64,000 bases of DNA from Marthasterias glacialis (lineage: Eukaryota; Echinodermata; Asteroidea; Forcipulatida; Asteriidae), in assembly GCA_911728455.2 (NCBI GenBank), contig OU452228.1, positions 19,619,224 through 19,683,223 on the forward strand, read 5' to 3'. Positions 23,301 to 35,162 of this stretch are shown in pieces (within the stretch, counting starts at the first letter, position 1; each line of letters opens with the position of its first letter). The position numbers and the translations under genes were made by a program. The notes beneath the pieces were generated by a model, which was not told the DNA's origin, ran no database searches, and saw nothing but the letters and a program-made list of their open reading frames with translations.

Positions 23301-23446
23301 TATAACATGGTTTATTTCGGGGTGGACAGTCGATATTAGCCCCCCTCGGTATTGGAAGTTGACAAACTAGTTCCCTCGGCTTCGGCTGTCAACTTCCAAT
23401 GTCTCGGGGAGCTAACATCGACTGTCCGACCCCAAACCGTGTTATA
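23301..23446. repeat. Long foldback palindrome (arms about 65 bp)
   Basis: The left arm (TATAACATGGTTTATTTCGG onward) and right arm (ending CCCAAACCGTGTTATA) are reverse complements with few mismatches, around a short loop near 23375-23385. GACAGTCGAT pairs with ATCGACTGTC in mid-arm. Confidence 0.85.
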
Positions 23447-23725
23447 TTATAGTATCACCCAGGGAAACCAGCAGATCGTTCACCACCTTTTAACAGCTAA
23501 AATTGTCATAAACCATAAACAATTCAAAGTGTCAATTCCTATATCCATTATCTCTCATTATTTCACCATTCATATCAATTTCCTTTTTCCTGAATGTGTA
23601 ATGTGACTTTACCATCAATCACTTAACGTTGGCACTCCAAAGGGCAATAACAAACTTGATATGGACGCGAAGTCAACTGCCAACTGACACGCTATGACGA
23701 TCTATACGGTTCAGTTTATTCGCTG

Positions 23726-23885
23726 TCGTGGCCGAGTGCCAGTGCGAGTGTCATGGCCGAGAGGTTTTACAGTGCAACGGACTCAAGGGGGAGAGAGGGG
23801 GGGGGGGAGTGGAGGGGAGCGGGAGGGCGAGAGATGGGGGGGGGGGGGGGGGGGGGGGGGGGAAAAGAGAAAAAGATACACACGA
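23726..23885 (+). repeat. tRNA-Leu-type SINE head fragment followed by a long G-run
   Basis: GTGGCCGAG and CATGGCCGAGAGGTTTTACA with GGACTCAAGG resemble the head of the tRNA-Leu SINE. A GGGGAG-rich tract and a G-run of about 25 follow, to about 23862. Confidence 0.65.
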
Positions 23886-24369
23886 TAAAGTATCCCCATG
23901 TTTCCCCCCATCCACTCATCAGCTCCCCTTAGGGAACTGTACGACCAGGGCCGTACCAATATTATGTTTGGGTGTTGTTGTTTTTTTACCAGTCGCATTT
24001 CTAGCTTTAATTTGCTTGAGCCCACAAATTCTCTGAACTTAAAAAAGAATGAAGTGGTCTTTATTAGAAGATGTTTGTGCCCCAAAGGCATGTCCTGAAG
24101 AAAAATGTCCAGTGATAGCTCCCCTATTTTGCGAGATGGAAATGTGAGTACATAAGGAACTTTATGAGACCGCAAGAGTGAACCAATCAAATGGAATTCT
24201 CGTTTTACTCCTTCACATTTTTTCCCAAAATCGAGGGGGAAATTGGCCTGGAATCACCTCAGATTGCACCAAAGAGCACTCAGAATCAAATATTTTCCGG
24301 GGCCCTTAAGCGGGTCCTGATTGTGTAAGATGGTTTTCAACTCTTTGATTATTTCATTGTAACTTGTAG

Positions 24370-24698
24370 CATGTGACAAACGAGGAAGTCTCGAGGAAGG
24401 TAGGAGCTAAAAGGAAACTGCTGGTAACAATCAGAAAGAGACAGTTGCAATTTCTTGGACACGTGACGAGGAAAGAAGGTCTTGAGAACTTAACAATCAC
24501 GGTGCGCATCGAGGGGAAGAGAAGCAGGGGAGGCAACGGTTAACATACTTGATAAGTCTAAGTCAATGGATGGCGGACAGGGTACCAGAAAGTGAAAGAG
24601 TACACGTATAGGAGCAGGAGTTGCTGAAAACAACAAGAGACAGGAAACTGCGGAGAGCCATGATCACCGACGTCCTGAAGGGAACATGGTACCTGTAG
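24370..24698 (+). pseudogene. Second LINE 3' coding end, one frameshift
   Basis: Reads HVTNEEVSRKVGAKRKLLVT, then IRKRQLQFLGHVTRKEGLEN and IEGKRSRG, then in a shifted frame RQRLTYLISLSQWMADRV to RRAMITDVLKGTWYL and a stop at 24696. This is the C-terminal region of a LINE protein. One frameshift near 24530 and one in-frame TAG make it dead. Confidence 0.88.
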
Positions 24699-24958
24699 AA
24701 GAAGAAGAACATCGTTTTGGGTTCTCAGCCCCACCTGCTAAAAACATTTCTGGATCCGCCCCACGACAGCGCTTTAATTTATCATAAACTATAACTGCTC
24801 CGGCCCGCTTAATAATTTTAAAATTATCACAAACTGAGACATAGACTTGACATGATGTGTGCATACAAAAATACAATAAGGCCAGTGTAGAGTTTTGAGC
24901 TTTTAAAGGAACACAGGTAAACAAAATCTCCGTTCGAACGAAAAACATCTGCGTTCGC

Positions 24959-25156
24959 ACGAAAAAAAAGCCTTCTTTCGAACGCAGGTTTGTTTTACTT
25001 CGTACAACGAAGATTGTTTTTGTTCGAATGAAGATTAATCTTAATAAACCCGCCGCGCGCATGGGTGTGCACGAAAAAAAGTCTTCTTTTGAACGCAGAT
25101 TTGTTTTACTTCGAACGAAGATTGTTTTTGTTCGAACGAAGATTAATCTTAATATT
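24959..25156. repeat. Tandem pair of an 86-90 bp unit rich in TTCGAACG
   Basis: Copies at 24959-25048 and 25071-25156 differ at few positions; both run from ACGAAAAAAA through CTTCGAACGAAGATT to GATTAATCTTAATA. More TTCGAACGCAGATTT/TCGAACGAAGATT motifs recur at 25280-25385. Confidence 0.9.
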
Positions 25157-25419
25157 TAGTGTTACCCGCATGATATGCCACCATAGACACACACAGACGC
25201 CATTGTTGACGTGGAGGTACGCCAGCATTAGCATTCACGTCTCCACAGATCCAAAAACCTCAGGTGTGTTCATATTTTCGTTTAAACGCAGATTTTTTTT
25301 CTGTTCGTTCTAACAAAGATTAACCTTTGGTCGAACGAAGATTATTTTCCTTCGATTTTTCGTTCGAACGCAGATTTTTTTTCCCTTTCAAACGGTGATT
25401 TGTTTTTACCCATGTCCAT

Positions 25420-25590
25420 TGAAGAGGCTGTGTCGTCTTGATTATAGCAGGCCTGTGGCTGTGCCATAGAGCTATAACATATCTCTCTCTGAGCTGTGCA
25501 CGGTAAGATAAACTCTCACTAAGCGAGGGAGATACGGACTGTAGCACACGCCCAAACATTGTCAAACTGTGATGTGACCACCGGCGCGCA
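25420..25590. repeat. Solo end related to the 25809-26386 element
   Basis: AGAGGCTGTGTCGTCTTGAT and ATTATAGCAGGCCTGTGG repeat the terminal sequence of the neighbouring TTAA element. Confidence 0.6.
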
Positions 25591-25808
25591 CGCGCCCGTA
25601 GTAATTGGGTCATGGCGAAGTGTGGTTGATTAGGATGAAGCAATGTTTCGGAATCACGAGTACAAATTCAACTGTTACTGTGATGGCGTTGACAACATAA
25701 GTAGTTGTCCTGGTGGTGCGTCTAGCTAATCAAGATTACTTTCCCCCTTTATCTTAGTCTTCCTTCATGTACAGAGTAAAATGGAAACGTAAAGGAAGGT
25801 GATATCTA

Positions 25809-26386
25809 TTAAAGGCGCTGTGTCGTCATGATTATAGTAGAAAATTGAATAACCCGCGTGCCCGCGTAGTCACATCACAGTTTGAAAAAGACGGCACATG
25901 ACGTCATTTAAGTAGGGCGCCCTCGCCTAGAGGTCAAAAGGAGGCTGTTCATTGGCCAAGCCTGTGCGAGGCGCGTAAAAAATCTGTGCGTTTCCATTGT
26001 TTCGTCATCATTTTACCTCTAAGATGGCGGCTGGATGACGTCAATGCATAAGGTGTATTGAGATTTGACCAAAGAGTTATATATAATGACTAGAGTGCTA
26101 ACTCTACATTGTATATGCACAACCGTTTTTAAGTCGCACTGCATGCACACATGTCTAGTCATTGCGCTCATTGAAGAAAGATTTTAACTTTCAAAGAGCA
26201 TTATTTTGCCCGGGAGTATTCTGCATGTCTTGCATGACGCAGCTCAAGCACGCTTCACACTGCGGCTTATACATAGCTCTATGGATTTGACAGCAAGCGG
26301 GCGTGTGAAAGTATCTTGGGGGAGTTCATCAAGTTTCCATGCACAGCCACAGGCCTGTTATAATCATGAAGACACAGCCCCTTTAA
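25809..26386. mobile_element. TTAA-flanked non-autonomous element carrying a nested MITE
   Basis: Termini AGGCGCTGTGTCGTCATGAT and (reverse) AGGGGCTGTGTCTTCATGAT lie just inside TTAA at 25809-25812 and 26383-26386. A different MITE (25895-26055) has inserted inside it. No ORF. Confidence 0.75.
25895..26055. mobile_element. MITE of the TAGACCTTATGC / AAGATGGCGGC family
   Basis: GACGTCATTTAAGTAGGGCG, AGAGGTCAAAAGGAGGCTG, TTACCTCTAAGATGGCGGC and GACGTCAATGCATAAGGTG are shared in the same order with 47671-48346, and in reverse with 35317-35483. Confidence 0.8.
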
Positions 26387-27396
26387 GCTACGCCCGATTC
26401 GGTTTTCCTGCTCGACCTAATTAAAAGTCCCTAGCGTGCGGAATTATAAACGCGTGACATACTGCTTTACAAAAAGATTGCAAAGCTTATTGCTTAATAA
26501 GGTTTAGAATATTTCTACAGACCTGTCCTAAAGAATGATCAGCTTGTAATATGCTTATTTCAGTCTAGTGTTTCTTCACCATCACAAAACATTTAGGGAG
26601 CTATTTGGGTGTTGGGGTGTTTGGGGGTTGGAGTGTGTTTGCAGGTAAAATGTTTCACTTAAAAACAAAAGGTATTAAAAAAAGAAGAGGAAGAAGAAGA
26701 AAAAGAAAAAAAAAACTTACGAACAAAAACCGACACAAAACATGGAACCCTTACCTTATTTGTTAAACTTTTTTTTCTCAAATATTTTGCAGGTTAGATT
26801 CATGGTGTGTCAATTTAAAACCGAAGGATAAAATACATCTGCACAAATGCATGACGTTCAATGCGATTCAATTCAATTCAAATTGTAAGTGGTCATTAAT
26901 CTCGTTTATCAGGCACAAGCTGTTGCTTTTTACGTTTGACATTAGACTTATGCATACCTAAAGCTCTTTTTTGTTACCCAAGTTACCCTTTGCCCTTAAT
27001 TTGCTGTCGTTTTTTTAAGTTGTTGCTAGGTTTCATGTCCATTGCGAAATGCATCGGCAATTAATGTTTATTGAACGGAACTGAAGTGAACATAACGTTT
27101 TCAAGCCAGACATCGTTCATTTTAGCTCTGTGCTTCCCTTTTTGCAAATCATTTGCTTGACGTGGTTGGTGGTTGCCTCTTTGCTGAAATCGTTGACAAC
27201 AATTTGTGTAATTAGTGCCGTAATAATTTAATTGAGCATTTGCAAATTGGGTTTGACTTTAATGTTCAAAATTGGTACGGGAATTTAATCAAGATTTTAC
27301 TTCAACAACCAGGGCCATGTAACGATTATATCGAATGATCGCCCTAAACAAGTGTCAAGAATGAGTAATGATATCATTAACTGAAAAGCGACTATG
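26387..27396. other. Spacer without recognised features
   Basis: Has an AAGAAGAGG purine tract near 26675-26715; otherwise nothing supported. Confidence 0.4.
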
Positions 27397-27534
27397 GGCC
27401 TTCTCGAAACCAAAGCCTTGGTTTCAGCTCCGGCTTAGGCTCCGTTATAAAACGTGTGATTTCGGTACGGGGCTTCAAACAGGCGGACGAGGCCTAAGCC
27501 AAGGCTCGAGCCCCAAACTGTGGTTTCGAAAAGA
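27397..27534. mobile_element. Palindromic MITE (CTCGAAACCA / TGGTTTCGAAAAG)
   Basis: GGCCTTCTCGAAACCAAAGC and the complement of TGGTTTCGAAAAG are inverted ends, with AGGCCTAAGCCAAGGCTCGAG inside. A related fragment lies at about 47130-47205. Confidence 0.7.
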
Positions 27535-27884
27535 ACGTGTGGGCTCGTTTAGGTCTAGAAAACGCACAGGTATTGGACAAAAAAAAGTGGAGACTGTTAA
27601 TTTGAAAGCTTTTAAAAACTGGTGGTAAAAATATCTATTGGACAAACGTTTCTGACTATCTGAAACCATGTTGTAGAATTCCAGGGTAGTTTTGTTCTTG
27701 CTTTTTAAGTTTAGAAGAGAAAGAAATAAATTAAAACGTGGCATGTGCGCGGTAAGATTTTAAAACTATTTTATTGAGACTTACCATTTTATTCAATTTA
27801 GTAATTATGCACGTGTTTAAATGCATAAAAAATCTTAATACAATTTAAGGTGATTTCGTATTTTAAGAATTGTGTAATTTTGCT

Positions 27885-28196
27885 AAGCAGCAAAACTAGG
27901 GTAAAATTAAGGGGGCGCACAAGGGGGGTGAAAAGGCCCTTTTAGCGCTCTTGTTCTGCCCTTTACTATTTCTTTTTAATTATCTGACATAGTGGTAAAA
28001 CAAATACACTGTCTGCCTGTAGCAAACTATTCGTTTTAAAGACATTGAACTTACTACATAAAAGTTGATGAAATGTAACATTTTATTTTTGTAATTTTTA
28101 ATTTAAAAAGTCCAGATTTCAAATGGGAAGAGGGGCACATACAACAGTTGGAATGGCGGGGGGGGGGGGGCACGTGCCCCTTTGGTTACGCCACTG
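27885..28196. mobile_element. Non-autonomous hAT-type element, copy 2
   Basis: The right end (reverse) is CAGTGGCGTAACCAAAGGGG; the left end is diverged (AAGCAGCAAAACTAGGG). Flanks ATTTTGCT (27877-27884) and ATTTTGCC (28197-28204) match 7 of 8. The interior includes the G-run and CACGTGCCC seen in 10258-10587. Confidence 0.75.
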
Positions 28197-28425
28197 ATTT
28201 TGCCTCTTGCTCCCAAGATGTACGCCAATAAAATTCAAAATAATTCCGGGAAGATATTCACACTATCGGTATCATATCAAAGGACCAAGTATGCGCAGAA
28301 CGAAGGCAATAGCAGCGGTTATTTAGTGAGCATAATGTATCGTCGCGCAAGATTTCGTTCAAAGTCAATTAAAAGATTAACGAAAATTGTGTTATAAAGA
28401 ATTTTTGAAATCCAAATCACTGTAA

Positions 28426-28755
28426 AAAGAAGAAGAAGAAGAAGAAGAAGAAGATGGAAGAAGAAGAAGAAGAAGAAGAAGAAGAAGAAGAAGAAGAAGA
28501 AGAAGAAGAAGAAGGAGGAGGAGGAGGAGGAGGAGGAGGAGGAGGAGGAGGAGGAGGAGGAGGAGAAGAAGAAGAAGAAGAAGAAGAAGAAGAAGAAGAA
28601 GAAGAAGAAGAAGAAGAAGAAGAAGAAGAAGAAGAAGAAGAAGAAGAAGAAGAAGAAGAAGAAGAAGAAGAAGAAGAAGAAGAAGAAGAAGAAGAAGAAG
28701 AAGAAGAAGAAGAAGAAGAAGAAGAAGAAGAAGAAGAAGAAGAAGAAGAAGAAGA
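28426..28755. repeat. (GAA)n with a (GGA)n core, about 330 bp
   Basis: Pure purine strand: GAA repeats, about 50 bp of GGA repeats (28512-28565), then about 190 bp of GAA. The long poly-Glu, poly-Leu and poly-Ser readings are artefacts of the repeat. Confidence 0.98.
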
Positions 28756-29714
28756 CTTGTATATGCTACGTCCTTGCAAAGTCCAAATAAACTTCTTAAA
28801 GACATACCTGATTCTCCCACATGGTGAATCTTGAAATCCCCTCAGAGTAGGACAAACCACATCTCATAGAACGAGAAGTTAAATGGTTCTTTAGATTCAC
28901 CAGAAAGATCAAAGACAGAACGACCGATGACAAACAACGGCGATGCGAGAGGACGTCTGACTGGCTCAGCGTCCTTTAAACCAATGCAGAAACGTTCTGG
29001 TACCAAGCCAATAAGGACTATCAATTCATACCGACGTCATAACAACGTAGTCTGGTGACTACTCAATTAATAATTTATGATTTGATCTAATCGCAAGCTC
29101 TTTTAAATGTTTGTGTTATGCGTCATACAAAATGGACAACGGTGTATGTTAATTTATGTTTGTGATAAATGGTAAAGGGCATTAAACACTCGATTGTGTC
29201 CTTGCTCTCGGATTCAACCATCCAACAAAACCGAACATTTATACAGCAAATAAATCATAGTTCTCTTTATATATATTTACATAGAGCTTACATCCTCTAT
29301 GATCCATTCTGAGCAAGGACAAGGTTTGCGTATACCAAATTAGCAAACCAACGGATCATTCCCGCTTTGGAATTTTCTGTCAAGACGGGACTTTCATTAA
29401 TTGAACAGCCAAAATTTGAAGCCCAGACATTGTTGAACTCATATGTTCGTGTCGTAGGGTGACCTCTGTTTGAAAGAGTTACCAATTACGAGTACGCCTT
29501 GCACGCAATTAGACTGTACTCGAAACAGCGTGCTGGAATGACCACGGGTACCAGATCTGCACGAACGAACCACGGCCACTTCTAGTAACTGTTCTCTTTT
29601 TTTAAACCAGTTACCGCCTGGATTCCTTTATAGGTTCAATCTTTACATTTAGACCAAACATAAACATCATCATAATATAGACATGGACGTGACGGGAAAG
29701 TCTGCCAGACGCCG
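28756..29714. other. Spacer without recognised features
   Basis: Nothing supported. Confidence 0.4.
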
Positions 29715-29965
29715 GGCCACTTTCAGCTTTTTCAGCATTCATTTAAGTCGTACTAATTGATTATAGACAGTGCAGGACCCAATTGACATTTTCATAAAGC
29801 AGCTTAACGGTTGATTTTGTGCTTACTGTGCGATATCCATTTCATAGCGCTGCTAACCGTAATCACATGAAAAGGCATGCTAACCTTCCGGTGCGAACTG
29901 TAGGAAAATGAATGACGTCACAATGCAAATCCTTGGTGCCAACGCCTAATTTTCTTGCTAACCTG
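29715..29965. repeat. Left copy of a 251-bp exact duplicate abutting an assembly gap
   Basis: Identical over its whole length, as far as I can read, to 30466-30716. It ends exactly at the first N. Confidence 0.96.
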
Positions 29966-30465
29966 NNNNNNNNNNNNNNNNNNNNNNNNNNNNNNNNNNN
30001 NNNNNNNNNNNNNNNNNNNNNNNNNNNNNNNNNNNNNNNNNNNNNNNNNNNNNNNNNNNNNNNNNNNNNNNNNNNNNNNNNNNNNNNNNNNNNNNNNNNN
30101 NNNNNNNNNNNNNNNNNNNNNNNNNNNNNNNNNNNNNNNNNNNNNNNNNNNNNNNNNNNNNNNNNNNNNNNNNNNNNNNNNNNNNNNNNNNNNNNNNNNN
30201 NNNNNNNNNNNNNNNNNNNNNNNNNNNNNNNNNNNNNNNNNNNNNNNNNNNNNNNNNNNNNNNNNNNNNNNNNNNNNNNNNNNNNNNNNNNNNNNNNNNN
30301 NNNNNNNNNNNNNNNNNNNNNNNNNNNNNNNNNNNNNNNNNNNNNNNNNNNNNNNNNNNNNNNNNNNNNNNNNNNNNNNNNNNNNNNNNNNNNNNNNNNN
30401 NNNNNNNNNNNNNNNNNNNNNNNNNNNNNNNNNNNNNNNNNNNNNNNNNNNNNNNNNNNNNNNNN
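29966..30465. other. Assembly gap, 500 N
   Basis: Exactly 500 undetermined bases, a conventional placeholder size. The open readings across it are meaningless. Confidence 0.99.
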
Positions 30466-30716
30466 GGCCACTTTCAGCTTTTTCAGCATTCATTTAAGTC
30501 GTACTAATTGATTATAGACAGTGCAGGACCCAATTGACATTTTCATAAAGCAGCTTAACGGTTGATTTTGTGCTTACTGTGCGATATCCATTTCATAGCG
30601 CTGCTAACCGTAATCACATGAAAAGGCATGCTAACCTTCCGGTGCGAACTGTAGGAAAATGAATGACGTCACAATGCAAATCCTTGGTGCCAACGCCTAA
30701 TTTTCTTGCTAACCTG
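30466..30716. repeat. Right copy of the 251-bp gap-flanking duplicate
   Basis: Starts at the first base after the gap with GGCCACTTTCAGC, the same base run that begins at 29715. Confidence 0.96.
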
Positions 30717-30804
30717 TGACATACGCTTACCCTTAAGCAAATTTTTCTGCTATAGTTAGCACGAGTATTTGCTTACCGTTAAGCGGCGCTATGAAATTGG
30801 GCCC
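30526..30804. mobile_element. Palindromic MITE (GGACCCAATT ... GGGCCCA)
   Basis: Left GACCCAATTGACATTTTCAT with CAGCTTAACGG; right (reverse) GGGCCCAATTTCATAGCGCC with GCTTAACGG. The left two thirds are also present in the copy before the gap. Confidence 0.75.
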
Positions 30805-31489
30805 ATCAGCTTGCGTGTACGGTGGCCCTGAAAGGACATCAAACGCACGACAAAATTCATGACTTGTGCCCCAAGTCGTGAACATTGACGCCAAACTGAT
30901 GACAAATTTCTCGACGAAATGACGTCTGTTATCATGAGACTCAAGAATGGAGTCGAAGACCTTTCCAAGTTTCTTTTATCAAGTTTACTCAAACTTCTCT
31001 ACGATGTGGCAGAAACATCATCAACATCTTCAACATTTGCAATGCTGTCATTCACTGCAATATGCACAATAATGTGGAGATTACACAAGTAATAAATAAC
31101 AGTGATATTTGATAAAAACTATGCACAACGATTTGATAATAAGCAGTAATTTAATGACAACATTTAGGTGTAGGTAATCTCAACCCTTTTGTGCACGAAC
31201 CTATGGACAGACAAACATACTATCAAGGTATCGTAACATAAACACAGGACAGATGAGTCAGACGACAAAACGTGAGACACAGCCAAAATAGTAGTTTACA
31301 AATTATTCATTTAGTTTATGAACATGAGTCAAGACAATGAGCTTTTAAGGTGTATCGATACTCTGCACAGATAGTCTTTAAAAATCTCAATGAGAGTTCC
31401 CGATCTAAGTTTACCGGTCAAAAATTCCTCTTTGGAATGTACAGACTCATTTGTTGTTGATACGCACTGATATGACTGGGCTCTCTTGT
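30805..31489. other. Spacer without recognised features
   Basis: Nothing supported. Confidence 0.4.
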
Positions 31490-31650
31490 CTGAGCACTGC
31501 AGTCTGGGCCTGGCGTTAGCTTTTCTTCAGTTTTTTTTTGCTCACATATACATTATGTCATTGTCATTGTTGTTTGTTCTTGATCATTCTCTGAGCGCTT
31601 TGTAACCCTAGGAAAAGGCGCTATATAAGTTGTATTTTTATTATTATTAT
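31490..31650 (+). mobile_element. 3' tail of an L2/CR1-type LINE or dependent SINE
   Basis: GAGCGCTTTGTAACC, then AAAAGGCGCTATATAAGTTG, then (TTA)n is the widely shared 3' tail of L2-like LINEs and of SINEs that use their machinery. Confidence 0.7.
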
Positions 31651-31841
31651 TATTATTTTATCCGAATGACGTCATGTTTCAACTTTCACTCTTTGAAAGA
31701 GTATGAAATAAAATGACTATTTAAACCATTTAACGCGAGGTAAGGGACTTGTCTTTTTCCCCCTCCCACTTTTGAAAGGGTTCTTTCGACAAGAGTTTCG
31801 TGAAAGAGTTCTTAGATCTAATTTCGATTTATGCAATCCTC

Positions 31842-32035
31842 CCATCACAAGGCCCAAAGGCCACTCGAGGTGTGGGCTGCTTTTTGACGGGATAGAAACC
31901 TGCCCCCCAGTGCGCAGAAACAAGACACGGCGAGTTATAAACGCAAGTCTCTTCACATCCCAGCTAAGAACAGGGAGGGGTAAATGAATCCGTTGCGAGA
32001 CAAACATAACTGCCTCTTTCCCTATTTGCACAGCC
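31842..32035 (-). mobile_element. tRNA-Leu-derived SINE body, copy 3 (no head)
   Basis: The complement matches the body of 12098-12400 (TTTATAACTCGCCGTGTC, CCTCGAGTGGCCTTTGGGCC, TGGATTCATTTACCC type blocks). The tRNA-like head is missing: 5' truncation. The ORFs at this place read through it. Confidence 0.8.
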
Positions 32036-32079
32036 TTGCTTAACCATCCTTTGTTGTAACACTGACTGGTGCAATGAAT

Positions 32080-32275
32080 TATCTAGACTGACATTTTTGT
32101 TTTGGTGCGTACTCTCTTGTACGCATGTTGTGATGTGCAATCCTGAAAAATAAGTTTGATGTATTTTATTGTGTGTTTTATAATTATTAAACCTAAGTGT
32201 GTTTAATGTTAATGCATATTTTTGTTTTTTTGCATATTTTTGTAAATAAATAAATAAAAATAAAAAATGTCCATT
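32080..32275 (+). repeat. AT-rich retroposon-like tail
   Basis: Ends in GTAAATAAATAAATAAAAAT, suggesting a retroposon 3' end. The element upstream is not identified. Confidence 0.35.
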
Positions 32276-33525
32276 TATCGAATCGTATTTGACCTTTACG
32301 TCACTCGCTTAAGTATTGTTATATCAATAAATAATCACAACCGGGTCTTTACAAATACTGTCTGTGTACACAGCTGGCTAACAAAATAAAAATTACGGAT
32401 ATCGTATTTACATTCTACAACGTATGTTGCAGTTGTTTACTCTATCTTTTAAATTGATAAACGATCAACAACGACTTGTCTTGCCGGAGCAGATAGGGGG
32501 TCTCTGAAAATCTATGGTTTATGGCTTAGGTTCACTCATTTTGAAGGCGTAAGATCCAACGGCTAACGAAGCCGTAGGCGGAGTCATGACCGTGTAGTCG
32601 AATAAAAGTAAAGTCCGTCACTAAAATTGAGAGAGTTGCTCAGAGGGAATAGCTACTTCTACTACTTAACACATTTTATTTACAAGTCAGGAAAACGAAA
32701 GAACAAATAAAAAAAAAATGAAGAATATGTTGACATATAAATAGTAAGCATGATTATACCACTGGTCACACGCCGGTCTTCACACACACATTTATTTAAA
32801 TATTTATCTAACCTTTTGCACTCCTAAAAGCTGAGTGTGGTAAAATTTGAGAGTGCAAGATACTAAAGGATGGGATCAGCAATAAAAACGGTCGTAAAAA
32901 ATTGTAATATCTTTTTGTTGGTGTTGTTGGTGCTAGCCTATCTCTGTTGAGCGCGTACACAGGAATAACAAATATTAAAACCAATAATGAGTGGAGGGTA
33001 ATACAGACTCCATTTCAGTTGATTTCCAACAAGAAAATGTAGGGATGGCGTGACTGATGACAAATTTAGCTACTTGACTTTCTCAATAACTGCTCAGTGG
33101 CTGGTGAAATATTGTCATTGACGCAACAACTTTTGCTTGACAATCAAATACCTCGATAGTTATTAACTGCACTATTTCGCTGTTCTTCAATATCATAGGG
33201 GAAATATGGAATTATTGGATGTTGGATGAGTACAGTCAACATTCAACCTATAGTTTAGTTCATCTGTTGAGGTTTAAATAGAATAGACGTCACTTAGGTT
33301 TGACGAGCTTAAATGTTCCATGGTACCTCATAAACTCATAATATTGGTTTAAAACAAGAATTTCTCGAAGAAAAGAATTTGTTTTTGGGCATCACAGTTG
33401 ATTTATCAGCGGTGATGGGTAATTTGATCGGATGATTGCGATAAATGATAAATTGTATGCAGATAAAGCCGCCCGTACATTTGCAACAATTGGTTGTGGC
33501 AAAAACTCGCTGCAAATTCTATGTA
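32276..33525. other. Spacer without recognised features
   Basis: Nothing supported. Confidence 0.4.
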
Positions 33526-33602
33526 TAATCCGAGCAGCTTGTTCATGGTGGTTTACACCACTGCAGCTATGGCCGCCGCACGCGCGCGCCACGTGACAAT
33601 TG
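33526..33602. mobile_element. Single arm of the MITE seen at 297-493
   Basis: CCGAGCAGCTTGTTCATGGT and GGTTTACACCACTGCAGCTA match one arm of that element. The second arm is absent. Confidence 0.7.
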
Positions 33603-33869
33603 GTGAGGCACAAGTCTTTCTGTTGACCAAACATTATTTGATTGGAATCTTCATCATAGATAGAGTACGATTGAAGCATTGTTCCTGGACTTAGTGCGTC
33701 TATACAGTACAGTAATTACGAAATCTAAAAATAACAACAGCAAAAAACCTCAGCTAATACAGAAAGTAGGTCGTCGGTTCAAATCCCACTCGATTAATAT
33801 GCCTGTGGATTTGTGGATTAAAGATGCCTGTGGATTAAAGATGACCTGAAAGTGCCTGATTACAGCAAA

Positions 33870-33945
33870 TGTCGTGGTGTCCAGAGGCTGACGGGGGGGG
33901 GGGGGGGCAACAATTTGCCCCCTCCCCCCGGCTACGCCGCTGTAT
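33870..33945. mobile_element. Short hAT-like inverted-end fragment
   Basis: CAGAGGCTGACGGGGG and (reverse) CAGCGGCGTAGCCGGGGG are inverted ends with almost no interior. No matching 8-bp flanks, so it is decayed or internally deleted. Confidence 0.5.
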
Positions 33946-34358
33946 GACAGCAATTCCAAAACTTGACAATCAATTCAACTTGCCCCTCAAAAAACAAACA
34001 GTTGCAACTATTTTTTTATTATCAGATTTGGATGCAATAAGTGACAAAATATTCCTGTTATTAATATTCTTCCATTCGTAGCTGGTTCAGCTGTCACGGA
34101 CACAATTGGTTTTTTTTTTCAAAAATATTGAAATTTTGGCCGTGCACGTAATCAGAAACAAAAAGAAATGGTGAGAATTTAATGTCACTGAAAAAGCTGA
34201 AGTAACTTTTCCAAGGGTCGATTTTGTCACCTCAGTGACAATTTGGATTGAGCTAATGTCAGTCGCGGTGTAACATCATGGATGTACTTCACCTATGTCT
34301 CTTTATCAGCCATCATCAAAGGATAACAGGAAAAACTCATAATAACTACTGCGGGTGC

Positions 34359-34505
34359 AATAGACTGTGTAAGTCTCGCGCGTATTCGAACATAAGGGTC
34401 CGTTAGAGCGCGTGATTTTGTTTCCTTTACATGTTACAGCAATGTGTGTGGGACCAAAATGGTCCAAAAAATGTTCAAATACGCGCGAGACTTACACAGT
34501 CTATT
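34359..34505. mobile_element. MITE with 35-bp near-perfect TIRs
   Basis: Left AATAGACTGTGTAAGTCTCG, right (reverse) identical over its first 20 bases; pairing continues through CGCGTATT to GAACAT with one mismatch. 147 bp, no ORF. Confidence 0.88.
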
Positions 34506-35162
34506 ACACAAACATTCTAAACCTTACCTTGAAAACACGACATTTTCCCCGTTTAGAAATAATGGATTCCTTCATGTTCATGCCTCAGAGTTAACATCCG
34601 TAGTCATTCAGATCTGTCATGATCGACCGCAACAAGCACTGACTTGACAAAGCCTATTGATTTTATATTCCGACCATGAAATTGCTTTTTTATTAAAGGT
34701 CTTGTTAAATTGTCAGATGACTTTTTATTTTATTGAGTATACGTTTAGCTTGCATCTGCTTTCTCAGCTAGCTGAACACGATGTTTGGCAGCAGCCGGTT
34801 AGCGGTTGATTTATAGATACACGCCAGCCCGATTGGCTTATTGCTCTCCTAACCGTATGACGTCATTTCGCTAACTACCAACACAAGGAGTGATAACTGG
34901 TAACCATAGAATGTCTCGCTATCATGGAACTATATTATTATAGCACTAAGCAAGTTCGCCCACGGATCGTTTGTCGACTACAGGTCGATGTTGCCTGTAC
35001 CAACACAAGTTTTTTTTAGCACGAGTACAATGTTAATAATATCATCCGCCAGTCAACAAAAATGATCCTTGTGCTAACTTGGCCTATGTTTGCTATGGCC
35101 TTAAGTTGTCAAGTCATTACGTCACACCGCGCGGCGCATCTGCAAGCATGGGCAAGGTTTGG

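Noticed and set aside
28392..28860. Long poly-Leu, poly-Ser/Pro and poly-Glu ORFs
   Set aside because: Trinucleotide repeat read in three frames.
29863..30511. ORFs of about 180-208 codons across the gap
   Set aside because: They consist of N; meaningless.
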